A stretch of 64,000 nt of DNA from assembly GCF_045679555.1 (NCBI RefSeq), contig NC_092087.1, positions 86,911,864 through 86,975,863 of the forward strand. The letters run 5' to 3'. The stretch is from Salvelinus alpinus (lineage: Eukaryota; Chordata; Actinopteri; Salmoniformes; Salmonidae). The position numbers and the translations under genes were made by a program. Shown piece after piece: positions 23,901 to 34,930 of the stretch (position 1 is its first letter; every line of letters starts with the position of its first letter). Below the pieces are notes generated by a model. It did not search any database, had not been told where the DNA came from, and was given only the letters and a program-made list of their open reading frames with translations.

Positions 23901-25410
23901 CATGGTGGTCTGCTTAAAACATGTTGGTATTAGACTCGGACAGGGAAAGGTTGAAATTGTCAGTGAAGACACTTGCCAGTTGGTCAGCGCATGCTCGGAG
24001 TACACGTCCTGGTAATCCGTCTGAATGTTGACCTGTTTAAAGGTCTTTCTCACATCGGCTACGGAGAGCGTGATCACACAATCGTCCGGAACAGCTGATG
24101 CTTTCATGCATGTTTCAGTATTACTTGCCTCGAAGCGAGCATAGAAGTTATTTAGCTCTCTGGTAGGCTCGTGTAACTGAGCAGCTCTCAGCTGTGCTTC
24201 CCTTTGCATTCTGTAATGGTTTGCAAGCCCTGCCACATCCTGCGAGTGTCGGAGCCGGTGTAGTACGACTCGATCTAAGTCCTGTATTGAAGCTTTGCCT
24301 GTTTGATGGTTCGTCGGATGGCATAGCGGGAGTTCTTATAAGCTTCCGGGATAGAGTCCCGTTCCCTAAAAGCGGCAGCTTTAGCCTTTAGCTCAGAGCG
24401 TATGCTGCCTGTAATCCATGGCTTCTGGTTGGGGTATGTACGTACGGTCACTGTGGGGACGACGTCACCGATACACTAATTGATGAAGCCAATGACAGAT
24501 GTGGTGTACTCCTCAATGCCATTGGAGGAATCCCGGAACATATTCCAGTCTGTGGTGGCAAAACAGTCCTGTAGCTTAGCATCTGCTTCATCTGACAACT
24601 TTTTTATTGATCTAGTCACTGGTCGTTCCTGCTTTAATTTTTCCTTGTAAGCAGGAATCAGGAGGATGGAATTATGGTCCGATTTGCCAAATGGAGGGCG
24701 AGGGAGAGCTTTGTATGCGTCTCTGTGTGTGGAGTATATGTGGTCCAGAGTTATTTTCCCTCTGGTTGCACATTTAACATGCTGATAGAAATTTGGTAAA
24801 ACTGATTTAAGTTTCCCTGTGTTAAAGTCCCCAACTACGAGGAGTGCCGCCAAGGAGCGTTTTCTTGTTTGCTTATGATGGAATACAGCTCATTCAATGC
24901 TGTCTTAGTGCCAGCCTCTGTCTGAGGTGGTATGTAAACAGCTATGAAGAATACAGATGAGAACTCTCTTGGAAGGTAGTGTGGTCTACAGCTTATCATG
25001 ATATACTCAAACGAAGAATAGCCCGAGAATTCCTTAGATAAAGTGCACCAGCTGTTATTTACAAAAATACATAGTCCGTCACCCCTTTTCTTCACTGATG
25101 CTCCTGTTCTATCCTGCCGGTACATCGTTTAACCAGCCAGATGTATTTTGATATTGTTGTCATTCAGCCACGACTCCGTGAAGCATAAGATGTTACAGTT
25201 TTAAATATCCCGTTGGTAGTTTAATCTTCCCCGTAACTCGTCGATTTCATTGTCCAACGATTGCATGTTTGCTAGCAGAATTGAGGGAAGTGGCGGTTTA
25301 TTTGATTGCCTACGAATCCTCAGAAGGCAGCCCGCTCTCCGGCCTCTCTTTCGCCGCCTCCTCTTCATGCAGATCACGGGGGTCGGGCCTGTTCCTGTTT
25401 CTCTGCACTG
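20995..25410 (-). mobile_element. Degenerate antisense APE-type LINE (Rex/L2-like), interrupted
   Basis: On the minus strand, the fragments in order are endonuclease pieces (25125-24835; 24853-24476, with VVGDFN, LDHIYST and GKSDHN), a linker (24236-23874), RT start (23901-23650, NDYRPVTLT), an FADDT box near 23390, and a C-terminal region (23253-22945, FKFLGVHI, ESILTGCITAWYG). Many frameshifts make it inactive. A TTAA-type element splits it at 21388-22942, and its 3' tail continues to about 20995. Confidence 0.75.
21388..22942 (-). mobile_element. TTAA-type non-autonomous element, copy 2, nested in the LINE
   Basis: The reverse complement matches 42701-44537 (shared GGCCTCGTACTC, TTGGATAGAAAACACTCT, GATCCCGGATCC). 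The interior has two well-matched and one decayed unit of about 400 bp, starting near 21508, 21907 and 22306, each with GAAAGATA and ending near a CATCAGATGACAG-type motif. The LINE resumes on both sides. Confidence 0.65.
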
Positions 25411-25574
25411 CCAGTAAGTGTTGTTGGTTTAGATGAACTGACTCAGCATCACCTTCCTCTCATCCATAGACCTCTACAGCCTGAACCATATCAAAGTTAT
25501 TTATATGAACATTATACTGTATGTACTTCATTAGCACTTTATATTCACAAAATAGTATATGAACAACATTCTAC

Positions 25575-26106
25575 ATTATCCATATATAGTCTAATGTAGC
25601 CTGTTATCCATATATAGTCTAATGTAGCCTGTTATCCATATATAGTATAATGTAGCCTGTTATCCATATATAGTCTAACAGGCTACATTATACTATATAT
25701 GGATAACAGGCTACATTAGACTATATATGGACAACAGGCTACATTAGACTATATATGGATAACAGTCTACAATAGACTATATATGGATATCAGGCTACAT
25801 TAGACAACATATGGATAGCATGTTACATTAGACTGCAGGCTACATTAGACTATATATGGATAACAGGCTACATTAGACTATATATGGATAGCATGTTATA
25901 TTAGACTATATCTGGACAGCATGCTACATTAGACTATATATGGATAACAGGCTACATTAGACTATATATGGATAACAGACTACATTAGACTATATATAGA
26001 TAACAGGATACATTAGGATATGTATAGATAACAGGCTACATTAGACTATATATGGACAACAGGCTACATTAGACTATATATAGACAACATGCTACATTAG
26101 ACTATA
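25575..26106. repeat. 28-bp minisatellite, array 2, with internal inversion
   Basis: Units to about 25675 are in reverse orientation and those after it forward, so the array contains a large palindrome. Perfect 32-bp arms lie at 25631-25662 and 25676-25707 around a 13-bp spacer, and further near-matching arms extend outward. Gene B homology starts right at its 3' end. Confidence 0.9.
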
Positions 26107-28529
26107 TACCTGTATATCAATCTAAACACATTTCTAAAAGCATAACTATAGTAATGTTATGCTGGTGTCTTCTGTTAGGTGTCTCCACCATTAAATAGTC
26201 ATACTTCACACCTCACTGAGTGATGCTTATCTCTGGTTTCCATTCACACTTCTGCACATCAGCAGCAGTAGCAGAATAAGAATGTTGTCAACCACCAGCA
26301 GAGTTGGGGTCAATTCCATCTCAATTCCACTCAATTCAGGAAGTAGACTGAAATTCCAATTCCAATTATTTTCAATGCTTTTCAATTAGGAACATTTAGA
26401 AAATGTGGAATTGGAATTTGGTTTATTTTCTGAATTGACTGGAATTTAAACGGGATTGACCCCTACCCTGGCCACTAGTGCTTTTTACTTCCATGATGTA
26501 TATTGAAATGAATACTAGAATGATATAAGGGAATGTGCATTTGAGTAGATGGGTCCTACAGTATTGTAGTACAGTATAGTATAGTACAGCTACACATGTT
26601 TACATATATTTTGATGTAATATTGTATTGTCTGTTTCTTTATAGTCTTGACGTCACAAATGAAGTTCTCTCATGGTTGAGTCCTGTGACACTGTGTTTCA
26701 GGTGTTCTGGGACAATATACTGTGATGAGTGTCTGTGCCTTAAAGGGGTCATCAGTGGACCTGCACTGTCCTATTCCCAGTGTGACCCAAGTCACAAAGA
26801 TAGTCTGGTATAACAAACGGTTGAATGGTAAGACTTATGATCTGAGAAGGGACCCTAATTATGAAGGTCGTGTGGAGTACCATGGAACTACAGAGAAGGA
26901 CTGCATCCTGAGAATCACAGACCTGAGACAGAGTGACATAGCAACATATCACTTCAGATATAAAACAAACCAGTATTCAGAATGGAAATATGGCTCGTAT
27001 GGATTCACTCTCAGTCTCACAGGTACTGAATAAATAGTATAGTACAAGTCAAGTTATTTATTACATGTTCTATGAGAACAGTGAAATGGTGGTGACTGAC
27101 AGACTTCCTCCATTATTGTTTCATATCCTCTCCCTTCAGATCTAAAGGTGGAGAGGATATATTACTACAAACTGACCTGTAAAACCACCTGTACTCTGAC
27201 TGGTAACCCCACATACATCTGGTACAAGAACGGACAACATCTAGATGAGAGCACCTCCCCCCAGTACAAAGACCCAGTCTCCAGTAACTATGAAGACAGC
27301 TTCTCCTGTGCTGTAAAAGGCCATGAGGATCTCCGCTCTCCTGCAGTGTGTGAGTGTGGATTCAACTCAGTATTCTAGTATAACTTTTCAAGTGTAATTA
27401 TTCTGTCTGCTATACAGTCCTCATAGATAACACTTAACAGTAACACAGGATGGCAGAACTACTCTGGATTCCACTGTGTAAATCATGCATTCTTATCATT
27501 ATATTTCAGGTGTCGATGGTCAGAGATGCAGCAGAGTGACTTACACCAAGAGGAGAATCTGTGTCTTGAAGGGGTCAACAGTGGACATATCCTGTTCTTA
27601 TGTTGGTTATTATTCCACCACATCAACATTCTGGTTTAGAAGTGACAAGTCGACCCCTGAAGACCTAACCAGAGAACCAGGGTATGCAGGTCGTGTGAAG
27701 TACACTGGGACATACAAAGGTCCCTTCACCCTGAGAATCACAGATCTGAGAGAGGAGGACTCAGCTGAGTATCACTTCACTTTTAAAACAAACAACTTTG
27801 AATGGGGTCATAGTTTCCCAGGAACAAATCTGTCTGTCACAGGTAATACTACCCTGTATTTTACAATAATATATCATATCGAATTACAGGAGAAAATAAA
27901 TTAACCATCCTATTAACACAGAGGTGTATGTGGTTTTATACATATTGTTTCAGTTCTGCAGGTGAAGGTGACTCCTGCTGCAGAGGGACAGAAGACACTG
28001 ACCTGTATCACCACCTGTACTCTGACTGACAACCCCACCTACATCTGGTACAAGAACGGACACAAAGTAAAGGAGGACACTTCCAGCCTGTACTCAGACT
28101 CCTTTAGTGATGCAGACAGTTACTCCTGTGCTGTAAAAGGCCATGAGGATCTCCACTCTCCTGCAGTGTGTGAGTCTGGACTTTTACATACAACATTTGT
28201 TTCAGGTTGTCAATCATTATTTAATTTGCTGTGAATGTGACGTCCACTTCTGCTTTAGTTGCGTATGTTTTGCTACGCAGTGTTGAACGAGCTTCAAGAT
28301 ATATAATCAAATTCATCAAAATGCACCCAATGGAGGAATTTACTTCTACCAGATACCTTTCATTACGTTTTTGCACTTGTACACCATTGCACTACTTTTT
28401 GAGCACTGAAGACCCATGAAAAAATAACTACCAAAGTTTAAAAACTACAAAGCTGAGGGGATAGTCACTTCCTGGTTACTTTCACAGCATATGATTTTAA
28501 CATTGTTGATTTTTTCCCCATTTATATTT

Positions 28530-28790
28530 GCAGGTGGGGTGCCCCGATTTGCGTCACTCGTTAGTCAGTATGTGTTACAACTGTGCTGGCATGTGGAGTT
28601 TTATTTTGTTTGCCTCTTCTTGGGCAAATGTTGTGGGCGCTCATGTCTTTTTGGTTCCAGTTGTTGTTGATAGTCAATTTCCAATGGACACCCCCATGAG
28701 TGTCTTTCAGAACCCAATGGTCTCATTTTTGTCTTTGTCAGTGACTCTTTTATTAATTCCCACTTTTGTTTTGGTTACATTTTAGGTTTT
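28530..28790 (+). repeat. Intronic segment with an 85-codon open frame, shared by genes B and C
   Basis: The frame from 28528 in gene B is also open in gene C (58577-58852). The products share CYNCAGMWSFILFASSWAN and other runs. The few differences are mostly amino-acid-changing, which argues against a conserved protein. It is probably intron sequence or an old repeat duplicated with the genes. Confidence 0.4.
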
Positions 28791-29904
28791 CTTGCTGAGG
28801 AACGTAACAGCATAAGTGTATACAGTAGATATTGTAATTAAGAATTTCATAAAGGTGTTATATTGTCTTGTATTTCAGGTCAGAAGTGTTGGAGTGTGAC
28901 TTACACCCATCAGAGTATCTGTGCTTTGAAGGGGTCAACAGTGAACATATCCTGCTCTTACACATATCCCAGTTATCATGAGATCAAAAAAGCTTTCTGG
29001 TTTACTAAATGGTCTGGTATGGATGCTGAAGATCTGAGCTCAGTGCCAGGGTATGAGGGTCATATAGAGTACCTTGGGGATAAGAAGAGTGACTGTACCC
29101 TGAGAATCACAGACCTGAGATTGAGTGACTCACTCTGGGTACAGGTTCAGATTCATAACATCTGGAGAAAAGGCTGCTGGCTCACCCATCTCCCTGACTG
29201 TCGCAGGTAATCTGTCAATCATCTCACATCTATGACACATATCTAGATAGATGTAATGTGAGTGGGGTTTTGTATGTATGCTAATGAGTATGTTGTGTTT
29301 TAATCTGTTTTATTGATTCTATGGAACCCAGGACTTCCTGGAAAACAGTGGAAATTACAGAGTTGACTGTCCTGTCTAAATATATCAAATTAATGACCGT
29401 AATTACCTTATTTAAGGGCAGTCATACAGACACTGTAGTGTTATGTAACAGGGAAAAAACAAATATAATATTTCACATAAAATGACATATATAGGAGGAT
29501 ATTAATGATTTGTTTCCTTTTACTCTAGATGTTGTGTTGGAGATGGATCCTACATCTGTGTCAGAGAGGGAGAATGTCACACTGACATGTAGAACCAAAT
29601 GTACACTGAACCCCATCACAGCCTTCAGTTGGTATAAGAATGGACAGCCTATACCAAACAGCAACACCTCCTCTCCTGTCTATAGCCTATTCTCAGTCAG
29701 CAGTGAGGATACAGGCAGATACTCCTGTGCTGTAGAAGGCCATGAGGATCTCCCCTCTGCTGAAGAGACTCTCACTGTCACATGTAAGTACATTGGGGGT
29801 TTAGACGTCCAGTTTGATATACTGATCATGTTGATACTTGAATTTAGAGTAGATTGTTTCCACATAAATATATCTATCAATAAACATTTTAGTGTGTAAC
29901 ATCC

Positions 29905-30618
29905 TGTCACTCCCTGACCATAGAGAGCCCTCGGTTCTCTATGGTGTTTAGGTCAGAGCGTGTTCTAGTCATTTATTTTCTATGGTTCCCAATTAGAGGC
30001 AGCTGGTAATCGTTGCCTGTAAATGGGGATCATATTTAGGAAGCCCTTTCTCCCACCTGCTTTGTGGGATATTGTTTTTGAGTGAGTGCATGTTGCACCT
30101 CAGTACTGCACGGTGTCACGCTCTGACCTTAGTTTCTTTTTTATGTCTTTGTGTTAGGTTGGTCAGGGCGTGAGTTGGGGTGGGCAGTCTCTATGTTCTT
30201 TTTTCTAGGTTGTTTGTTTTCTATGTGTTTGGCCTGGTGTGGTTCCCAATCAGAGGCAGCTGTTTATCGTTGTCTCTGATTGGGAGCCATATTTAGGTAG
30301 CCTGTTTTCCATTGTGTGTTGTGGGTGGTTTTTTCCTGTTTTTGTGTTTGTGTCACCATTCAGGACTGTTTCTGTTTTTCGTTATCATTCACTTTGTTAT
30401 TTTTGTATTTTGTAGTGTTCAGTTTATTATTAAAATATGACAAACACTTACCACGCTGCATATTGGTCCCATCCTTCATACTCCTCAGACGAAGAGGACG
30501 AGAATCATTACACACGGTCGTTGTTTGTTTCTTGGTGTATTTTAAGTTTCACTAAAAATAAAGATGTGGAACTCGAATCACGCTGCGTCCTGGTCCGTCT
30601 CTCCACACGATCGTGACT
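29905..30618 (+). mobile_element. Solo LTR in gene B intron 7, split by a second LTR
   Basis: It starts TGTCAC and ends CACGATCGTGACT, flanked by CATCC (29900-29904 and 30619-30623). The orthologous LTR sits at the same place in gene C (59975-60304) with the same CATCC duplication, so it predates the B/C split. It contains AATAAA before the GTGGAACTCG region. Confidence 0.8.
30114..30512 (+). mobile_element. Nested solo LTR in gene B only
   Basis: A 399-bp LTR starts TGTCACGCTCTGACC and ends CATTACA, flanked by CACGG target duplications (30109-30113 and 30513-30517). Gene C has the uninterrupted GCACGGTCG at the matching place, so this insertion followed the B/C duplication. Confidence 0.85.
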
Positions 30619-31423
30619 CATCCATTTCCCTGAATGTGCATTACCACAATGTCAAAATTATTTTTTGTGATTCTGTTTCAGATTTCCTTTGCTCTGAATT
30701 AATAATTTATTATAATTTAGAAATTATTTTAAACTCACCCGTAAAATGTAAACACAAATGTTGCTGTAAATAAATACAATGTATTTTAACCCAGATGGTC
30801 CGAAGAACACCACAGTGTCAGTCAGTCCCTCTGGTGAAATAGTGGAGGGCAGTTCAGTGACTCTGACCTGCAGCAGTGATGCCAACCCACCTGTGGACAA
30901 ATACACCTGGTACAAGAAGAACGTAACCTCACCAAAAGCATCAGGACAGAGTTACAGCATCACTAACATCATCTCTGAGGACAGAGGAGAATATTACTGT
31001 GAGGCCCAGAATGGAAGAGGATCTATGAACTCTACAGCTCTGATGATCATTGTAGCAGGTAAAGTTCCATCTTCAATACTTCAATACAAATTGACAGGTT
31101 TCAAGCTGATCCTAATCATTGTGTTTTGACTGATCACACTTTGGTTTATAATTATGTGTTGGCTTATGATGTCACAAGTATTATAAGATCCCAAAATATT
31201 AACATGTATTGTGTTGATATTCTATAATATGTTAGATTTTAGATTATAAGAACATGCCATGTACTCATGTCATCCATATTTTATTATAGGGAAACAAACA
31301 TCAGTTGTGACTGCAGCTGTAGGAATCATAGTGGTTGTTCTGGTTCTCATCCTCTGTCTCTCTGGACTCATGTGGTTCAGGTGAGTGAGATTGCATATGT
31401 TTTATATCATTTCACTTCAGTCA

Positions 31424-31484
31424 TTGTAAATTTGAATTTGTTCTTAACTGACTTGCCTAGTTAAATAAAGGTGCATTTAAAAGA
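31424..31484 (+). mobile_element. Very short LINE 3' tail in gene B intron 9
   Basis: TTGTTCTTAACTGACTTGCC followed by TAGTTAAATAAAGG and an A-rich end resembles the 3' end of the L2/RSg-1-like LINE family. It is absent from the matching introns of A and C. Confidence 0.65.
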
Positions 31485-32166
31485 AAAAAAAAGTTACTTA
31501 ATTTCTTAATTGATTGATTAATATCTTCATACATTCATTAATGTACAACAGGAAGAAGGCCTACACATCCACCTCCAACACAAGAGACACAGCAGACGAT
31601 GGACAGGTGAGTCTGTTGGAATCAGAAGATGACTGTGTATGTTTTGTGGAACATTTCCACTCCTCATGTTTTCTGTTCTTTCCTCTCATCAGGGAGACTC
31701 TAGTCCAGTGTATGACAACATCTCAGGCATGGCCATGACCCCTACTGCAGCACAGACAGCAGCCACAGACGACCAGGATGATGTTCACTACGCCAGCGTC
31801 CACTTCTCTCACTCCAAAAACCAGGAAGTGCTTCTGTACTCCACCGTCCAGCTGCATCAACCACAGAAACAGGACCAAGATGTCCAATACGCTGCTGTGA
31901 CATTCAACCTCCCCAGTTCTGCCACCCAGTGAGCATACAACAACATAGAGTCTATACTATATAGAACATTGTGAACACACAGACAGCATCAAGGTCATTC
32001 ATATGCTGCTGCTTATTGGAGGAGAGGACAATGATGTCATTAAAATAAGCAAACAAAAAAAGGGAGTAGGGTGCCATTTGGGACTCACTTCAGTTTAACG
32101 TCTGTTTCTTTCTCCAGGCCCACGGTGGAACAAGCAGCTGAGGAGGACTCCTCTGTTCTTTACAGC

Positions 32167-32352
32167 ACAGTCAACAAACCCAGAACCAAGAAGACCTGAA
32201 CACAACAAACCCAAAACCAAGAAGACCTGAACACAACAAACCCAAAACCAAGAAGAACTGAAAACAACAAACCCAGAACCAAGAAGACCTGAACACAACA
32301 AACCCAAAACCAAGAAGAACTGAAAACAACAAAACCAGAACCAAGAAGACCT
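32167..32352. repeat. 31-bp minisatellite spanning the gene B stop codon (~6 units)
   Basis: The unit AACAAACCCAGAACCAAGAA plus GACCTGAACAC contains the last codons of the ORF (NKPRTKKT) and the TGA. Later units repeat the stop-codon region into the 3' UTR. Confidence 0.92.
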
Positions 32353-32384
32353 TGTATATCTGGACCCGTATATTCAAACTAGTG

Positions 32385-32560
32385 GTATAATTAAGCAATA
32401 AGGTCAGAGGGGGTGTGGTATATTGGCCAATATACTGTACCACGGCTAATGACTGTTCTTCAGCACAACACAACGCAGAGTGCCTTGATACAGCCCTTAG
32501 CCGTGGTATATTGACCATATACTACAAGCCCAAGGGGCCTTATTGCTATTATAAACTGGT
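32385..32560. mobile_element. Foldback MITE-like element 3' of gene B
   Basis: Inverted arms around GCAATAAGG (left) and CCTTATTGC (right), each extending about 40 bp through GGTATATTGGCC-type sequence. TTAA adjoins the left arm. I recognise the type as a common fish foldback; the family is not resolved. Confidence 0.6.
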
Positions 32561-32710
32561 TACCAACATAAATAGAAAGTAAACAAATATTTTTGTGTCA
32601 TACCAGTGTTCTATTGTCTGATATACAGTACATGAAATGAAATGCTTATTCAGCCAATCAGCATCCAGGACACAAACTACCTGGTTTATAATAGTATCTA
32701 ATAATATACA

Positions 32711-32960
32711 GTGCATTCAGAAAGTATTCAGACCCCTTGACTTTTTCCACATTTTGTTACGTTACAGCCTTTTTCTAAAATTAATTATATCGTTTTTTTC
32801 CCCCTCATCAATCTACACACAATACCCCATAATGACAAAGCAAAAACAGGTTTTTAGAAAGGTTTGCAAATGGATTAAAAATACAGAATTGAAGTATCAC
32901 ATTACGTAAGTATTCAGACTCTTTACTCAGTACTTTGTTAAAGCACCATTGGCAGCGAGT
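32711..32960. mobile_element. Tc1-like transposon fragment
   Basis: GTGCATTCAGAAAGTATTCA and ACGTTACAGCC match the left end of the Tc1 copy at 45012. It is truncated after TACTTTGTTAAAGCACC, and no transposase remains. Confidence 0.75.
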
Positions 32961-33219
32961 CTTTCTTGTGTATGATGCTACCAGCTTAAACATTTTTTTT
33001 ACAGCAAGTAAATTTTGTTGTCTGTTACCCAAATAAATTAAATTAGTTTCTATACACTTTATATATAGTTTGCTAGATTTTTTCAAATATTTGTTTAAAT
33101 GTTTTTATGACAATTTTGTCTCAAAATTCAGGAAGTAGTTCTGCTTGATGCAATGTTTCTTATTACTTTTATCAAAACATTACTAATGTGTGAAGTGTAA
33201 ACAAATCGTAAACAAATCA

Positions 33220-33560
33220 TAAACATGCCGCTGTAATTCAGCGGCAACGCGCCGTATAGTTCACAATCCACTTTGTTCAGAGCAGCTGTGTGATGCACAA
33301 AAATGCCAGTTTATGGAAGTCACATCACTTGATTGTCAGAGGTAACAGAGTTAACTTCTAGCTGGCTAGCTTTCGGTTTCACTGAACAACGTCTGCTTCA
33401 TGTAGCTAACAAGCCAGCTGAGATAGCTAGTTCACTGAATTCATATGCCAGTTCCACGTCAACTCTTAATAACACAATATCTTTACATGCGTGGTTCATT
33501 CTGTATCGATTTTTTTACAATTTCAAATGTTATTTGACATTTAATTTTGTGTATTTTCAT
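33220..33560. repeat. Block 1 fragment, copy 3 (first part)
   Basis: It matches 195-450 and 16925-17160 (GCTGTAATTCAGCGGCAACG, GTGTGATGCACAAAAAT). It lies between the ITIM tail of gene B and the orphan ITAM-type tail. Confidence 0.6.
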
Positions 33561-33855
33561 TTGTATCTTTATCTGATGCCATCTTCTGTTTGAATCTTCC
33601 GCTGGTATCCCCTGAATCCGCCCACTTCTTCCCCGAAGTAGACCTTGTGAGCATCGTAGATTTGCATGTTTCGCTCTCTGATTGGATTGTCTGAATTCAC
33701 TAGTCGAGTGTCAATCACAGAAAAAAACAAAATGGATGAAAATACATTTTGAGAAAATGTGAATCCCTCGTTCGTTTCTCTGGTCCCTGGCAAAGATATA
33801 GACTGTGTATATCTACTATTTTCACTGTTACCTTGACACAGCTCTCTCTCCACAG

Positions 33856-34226
33856 TGTCCATCCTGACCCTAACTGGGACACACACACCACTCAAAATGA
33901 GGACCAGACACTCTGGCAGTAAGTATGTTATAACATATTCATTAATGTGTTTATTTTGTATACAGTTTTTGTCTTTGTTTGTGTGAGTGGGTAAGTGGGT
34001 GAGTGAGAGAAAGACAGAGACAGAGGAGAGAGATGAACACAGAAAGTAGAAGTGAGAGAGAATGCTATAGAGCAGTGTGTAGTGATCATACTGTGTTTCC
34101 TGTGTCGCTGTCTCTCTGAGTGTGAAAATCTCCCCCAGTGACACGTTCACATCTTTTCAGAGAGACGCTCAGCCCTCCGTGTATCAGACCATCCAGGGGA
34201 AAAAAACACCACAGAACCTGGACTGA
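33856..34226 (+). pseudogene. Orphan cytoplasmic-tail exons downstream of gene B (ITAM-type remnant)
   Basis: 33856-33918, after a CACAG acceptor and before GTAAGT, aligns with gene A exon 10 (TGTCCATCCTGACCCT at the start, CTCTGGCA at the end). About 30 nt are missing, and both YxxL tyrosines are gone: the first TAC reads CAC and the second lies in a gap. Without the AG of gene A's exon start, the phase-0 frame hits TGA at once. A second exon, 34161-34226, follows a TTTTCAG acceptor in phase 0. It encodes SVYQTI, an ITIM-like site, and stops inside the first 27-bp repeat. This is the 3' end of another family member, now next to the ITIM-type tail of gene B. Confidence 0.6.
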
Positions 34227-34930
34227 TAGAACCAACACAGAACCTGGACTGATAGAACCACCACAGAACTGGGACTGAAGAGAACCACCACAGAACCTGG
34301 AGGGAAGAGAACCACCACAGAACCTGGACTGATAGAACCACCACAGAACCTGGAGGGAAGAGAACCATCACAGAACCTAGACTGAAGAGAACCACCACAG
34401 AACCTAGACTGAAGAGAACCATCACAGAACATGGACTAAAGAGAACCATCACAGAACCTAGACTGAAGAGAACCACCACAGAACCTGGACTGATAGAACC
34501 ATCACAGAACCTAGAGGGAAGAGAACCACCACCGAACCTGGAGGGAAGAGAACCACCACAGAACCTAGACTGAAGAGAACCACCACAGAACCTGGACTGA
34601 TACGACCACCACAGAACCTGGAGGGAAGAGAACCACCACCGAACCTGGAGAGAAGAGAACCACCACAGAACCTAGACTGAAGAGAACCACCACAGAACCT
34701 GGACTAAAGAGAACCATCACAGAACATGGACTAAAGAGAACCATCACAGAACATGGACCGAAGAGAACCATCACAGAACCTGGACTGATAGAACCATCAC
34801 AGAACCTGGACTGATAGAACAACCACAGAACCTGGAGGGAAGAGAACCACCACCGAACCTGGAGAGAAGAGAACCACCACCAAACCTAGACTGAAGAGAA
34901 CCACCACAGAACATGGACTGAAGAGCTATG
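34198..34930. repeat. 27-bp minisatellite, long array (~27 units)
   Basis: Same unit as at the gene A stop codon, with variants (GATAGAACC, GAGGGAAGAG) that change unit length by 1-2 bp. It begins at the stop codon of the orphan terminal exon. Confidence 0.92.

Larger units (their letters stand above)
26702..32199 (+). pseudogene. Gene B: CD22/Siglec-like Ig receptor with four-ITIM tail, no signal exon, frameshifted
   Basis: Exons: 26702-27022, 27140-27349, 27510-27842, 27954-28169, 28879-29206, 29529-29783, 30795-31058, 31290-31380, 31552-31606, 31693-31928, 32118-32199. The ectodomain is V-C2-V-C2-V-C2-C2, one V-C2 pair more than A or C. It is followed by a transmembrane exon almost identical to A and C, then a tail with ITIMs VHYASV (31783), LLYSTV (31831), VQYAAV (31882) and VLYSTV (32155). 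This is an inhibitory SHP-1/SHP-2-recruiting type of tail. Two defects are visible. No signal-peptide exon lies upstream; homology to A starts inside intron 1 near 26107. The exon at 28879 is 328 nt against 327 in C, because of a +1 shift near GACTCACTC, and the shifted frame stops at 29590-29592. Exons are phase 1-1, so skipping 28879-29206 would restore the frame. The last intron (31929-32117) can be retained, giving a stop at 31930-31932 and losing the fourth ITIM. The second V domain has T where A and C have the F-strand R. Confidence 0.75.

Noticed and set aside
33569-34150. 193-codon minus-strand frame
   Set aside because: It runs antisense across the orphan tail exon and simple sequence; no recognisable domain or homolog in the window.
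34147-34822. Minus-strand frames with SRFCGGSLQ or FSPGSVVVL repeats
   Set aside because: Translations of the 27-bp minisatellite; similar frames at 13482-13751 have the same cause.
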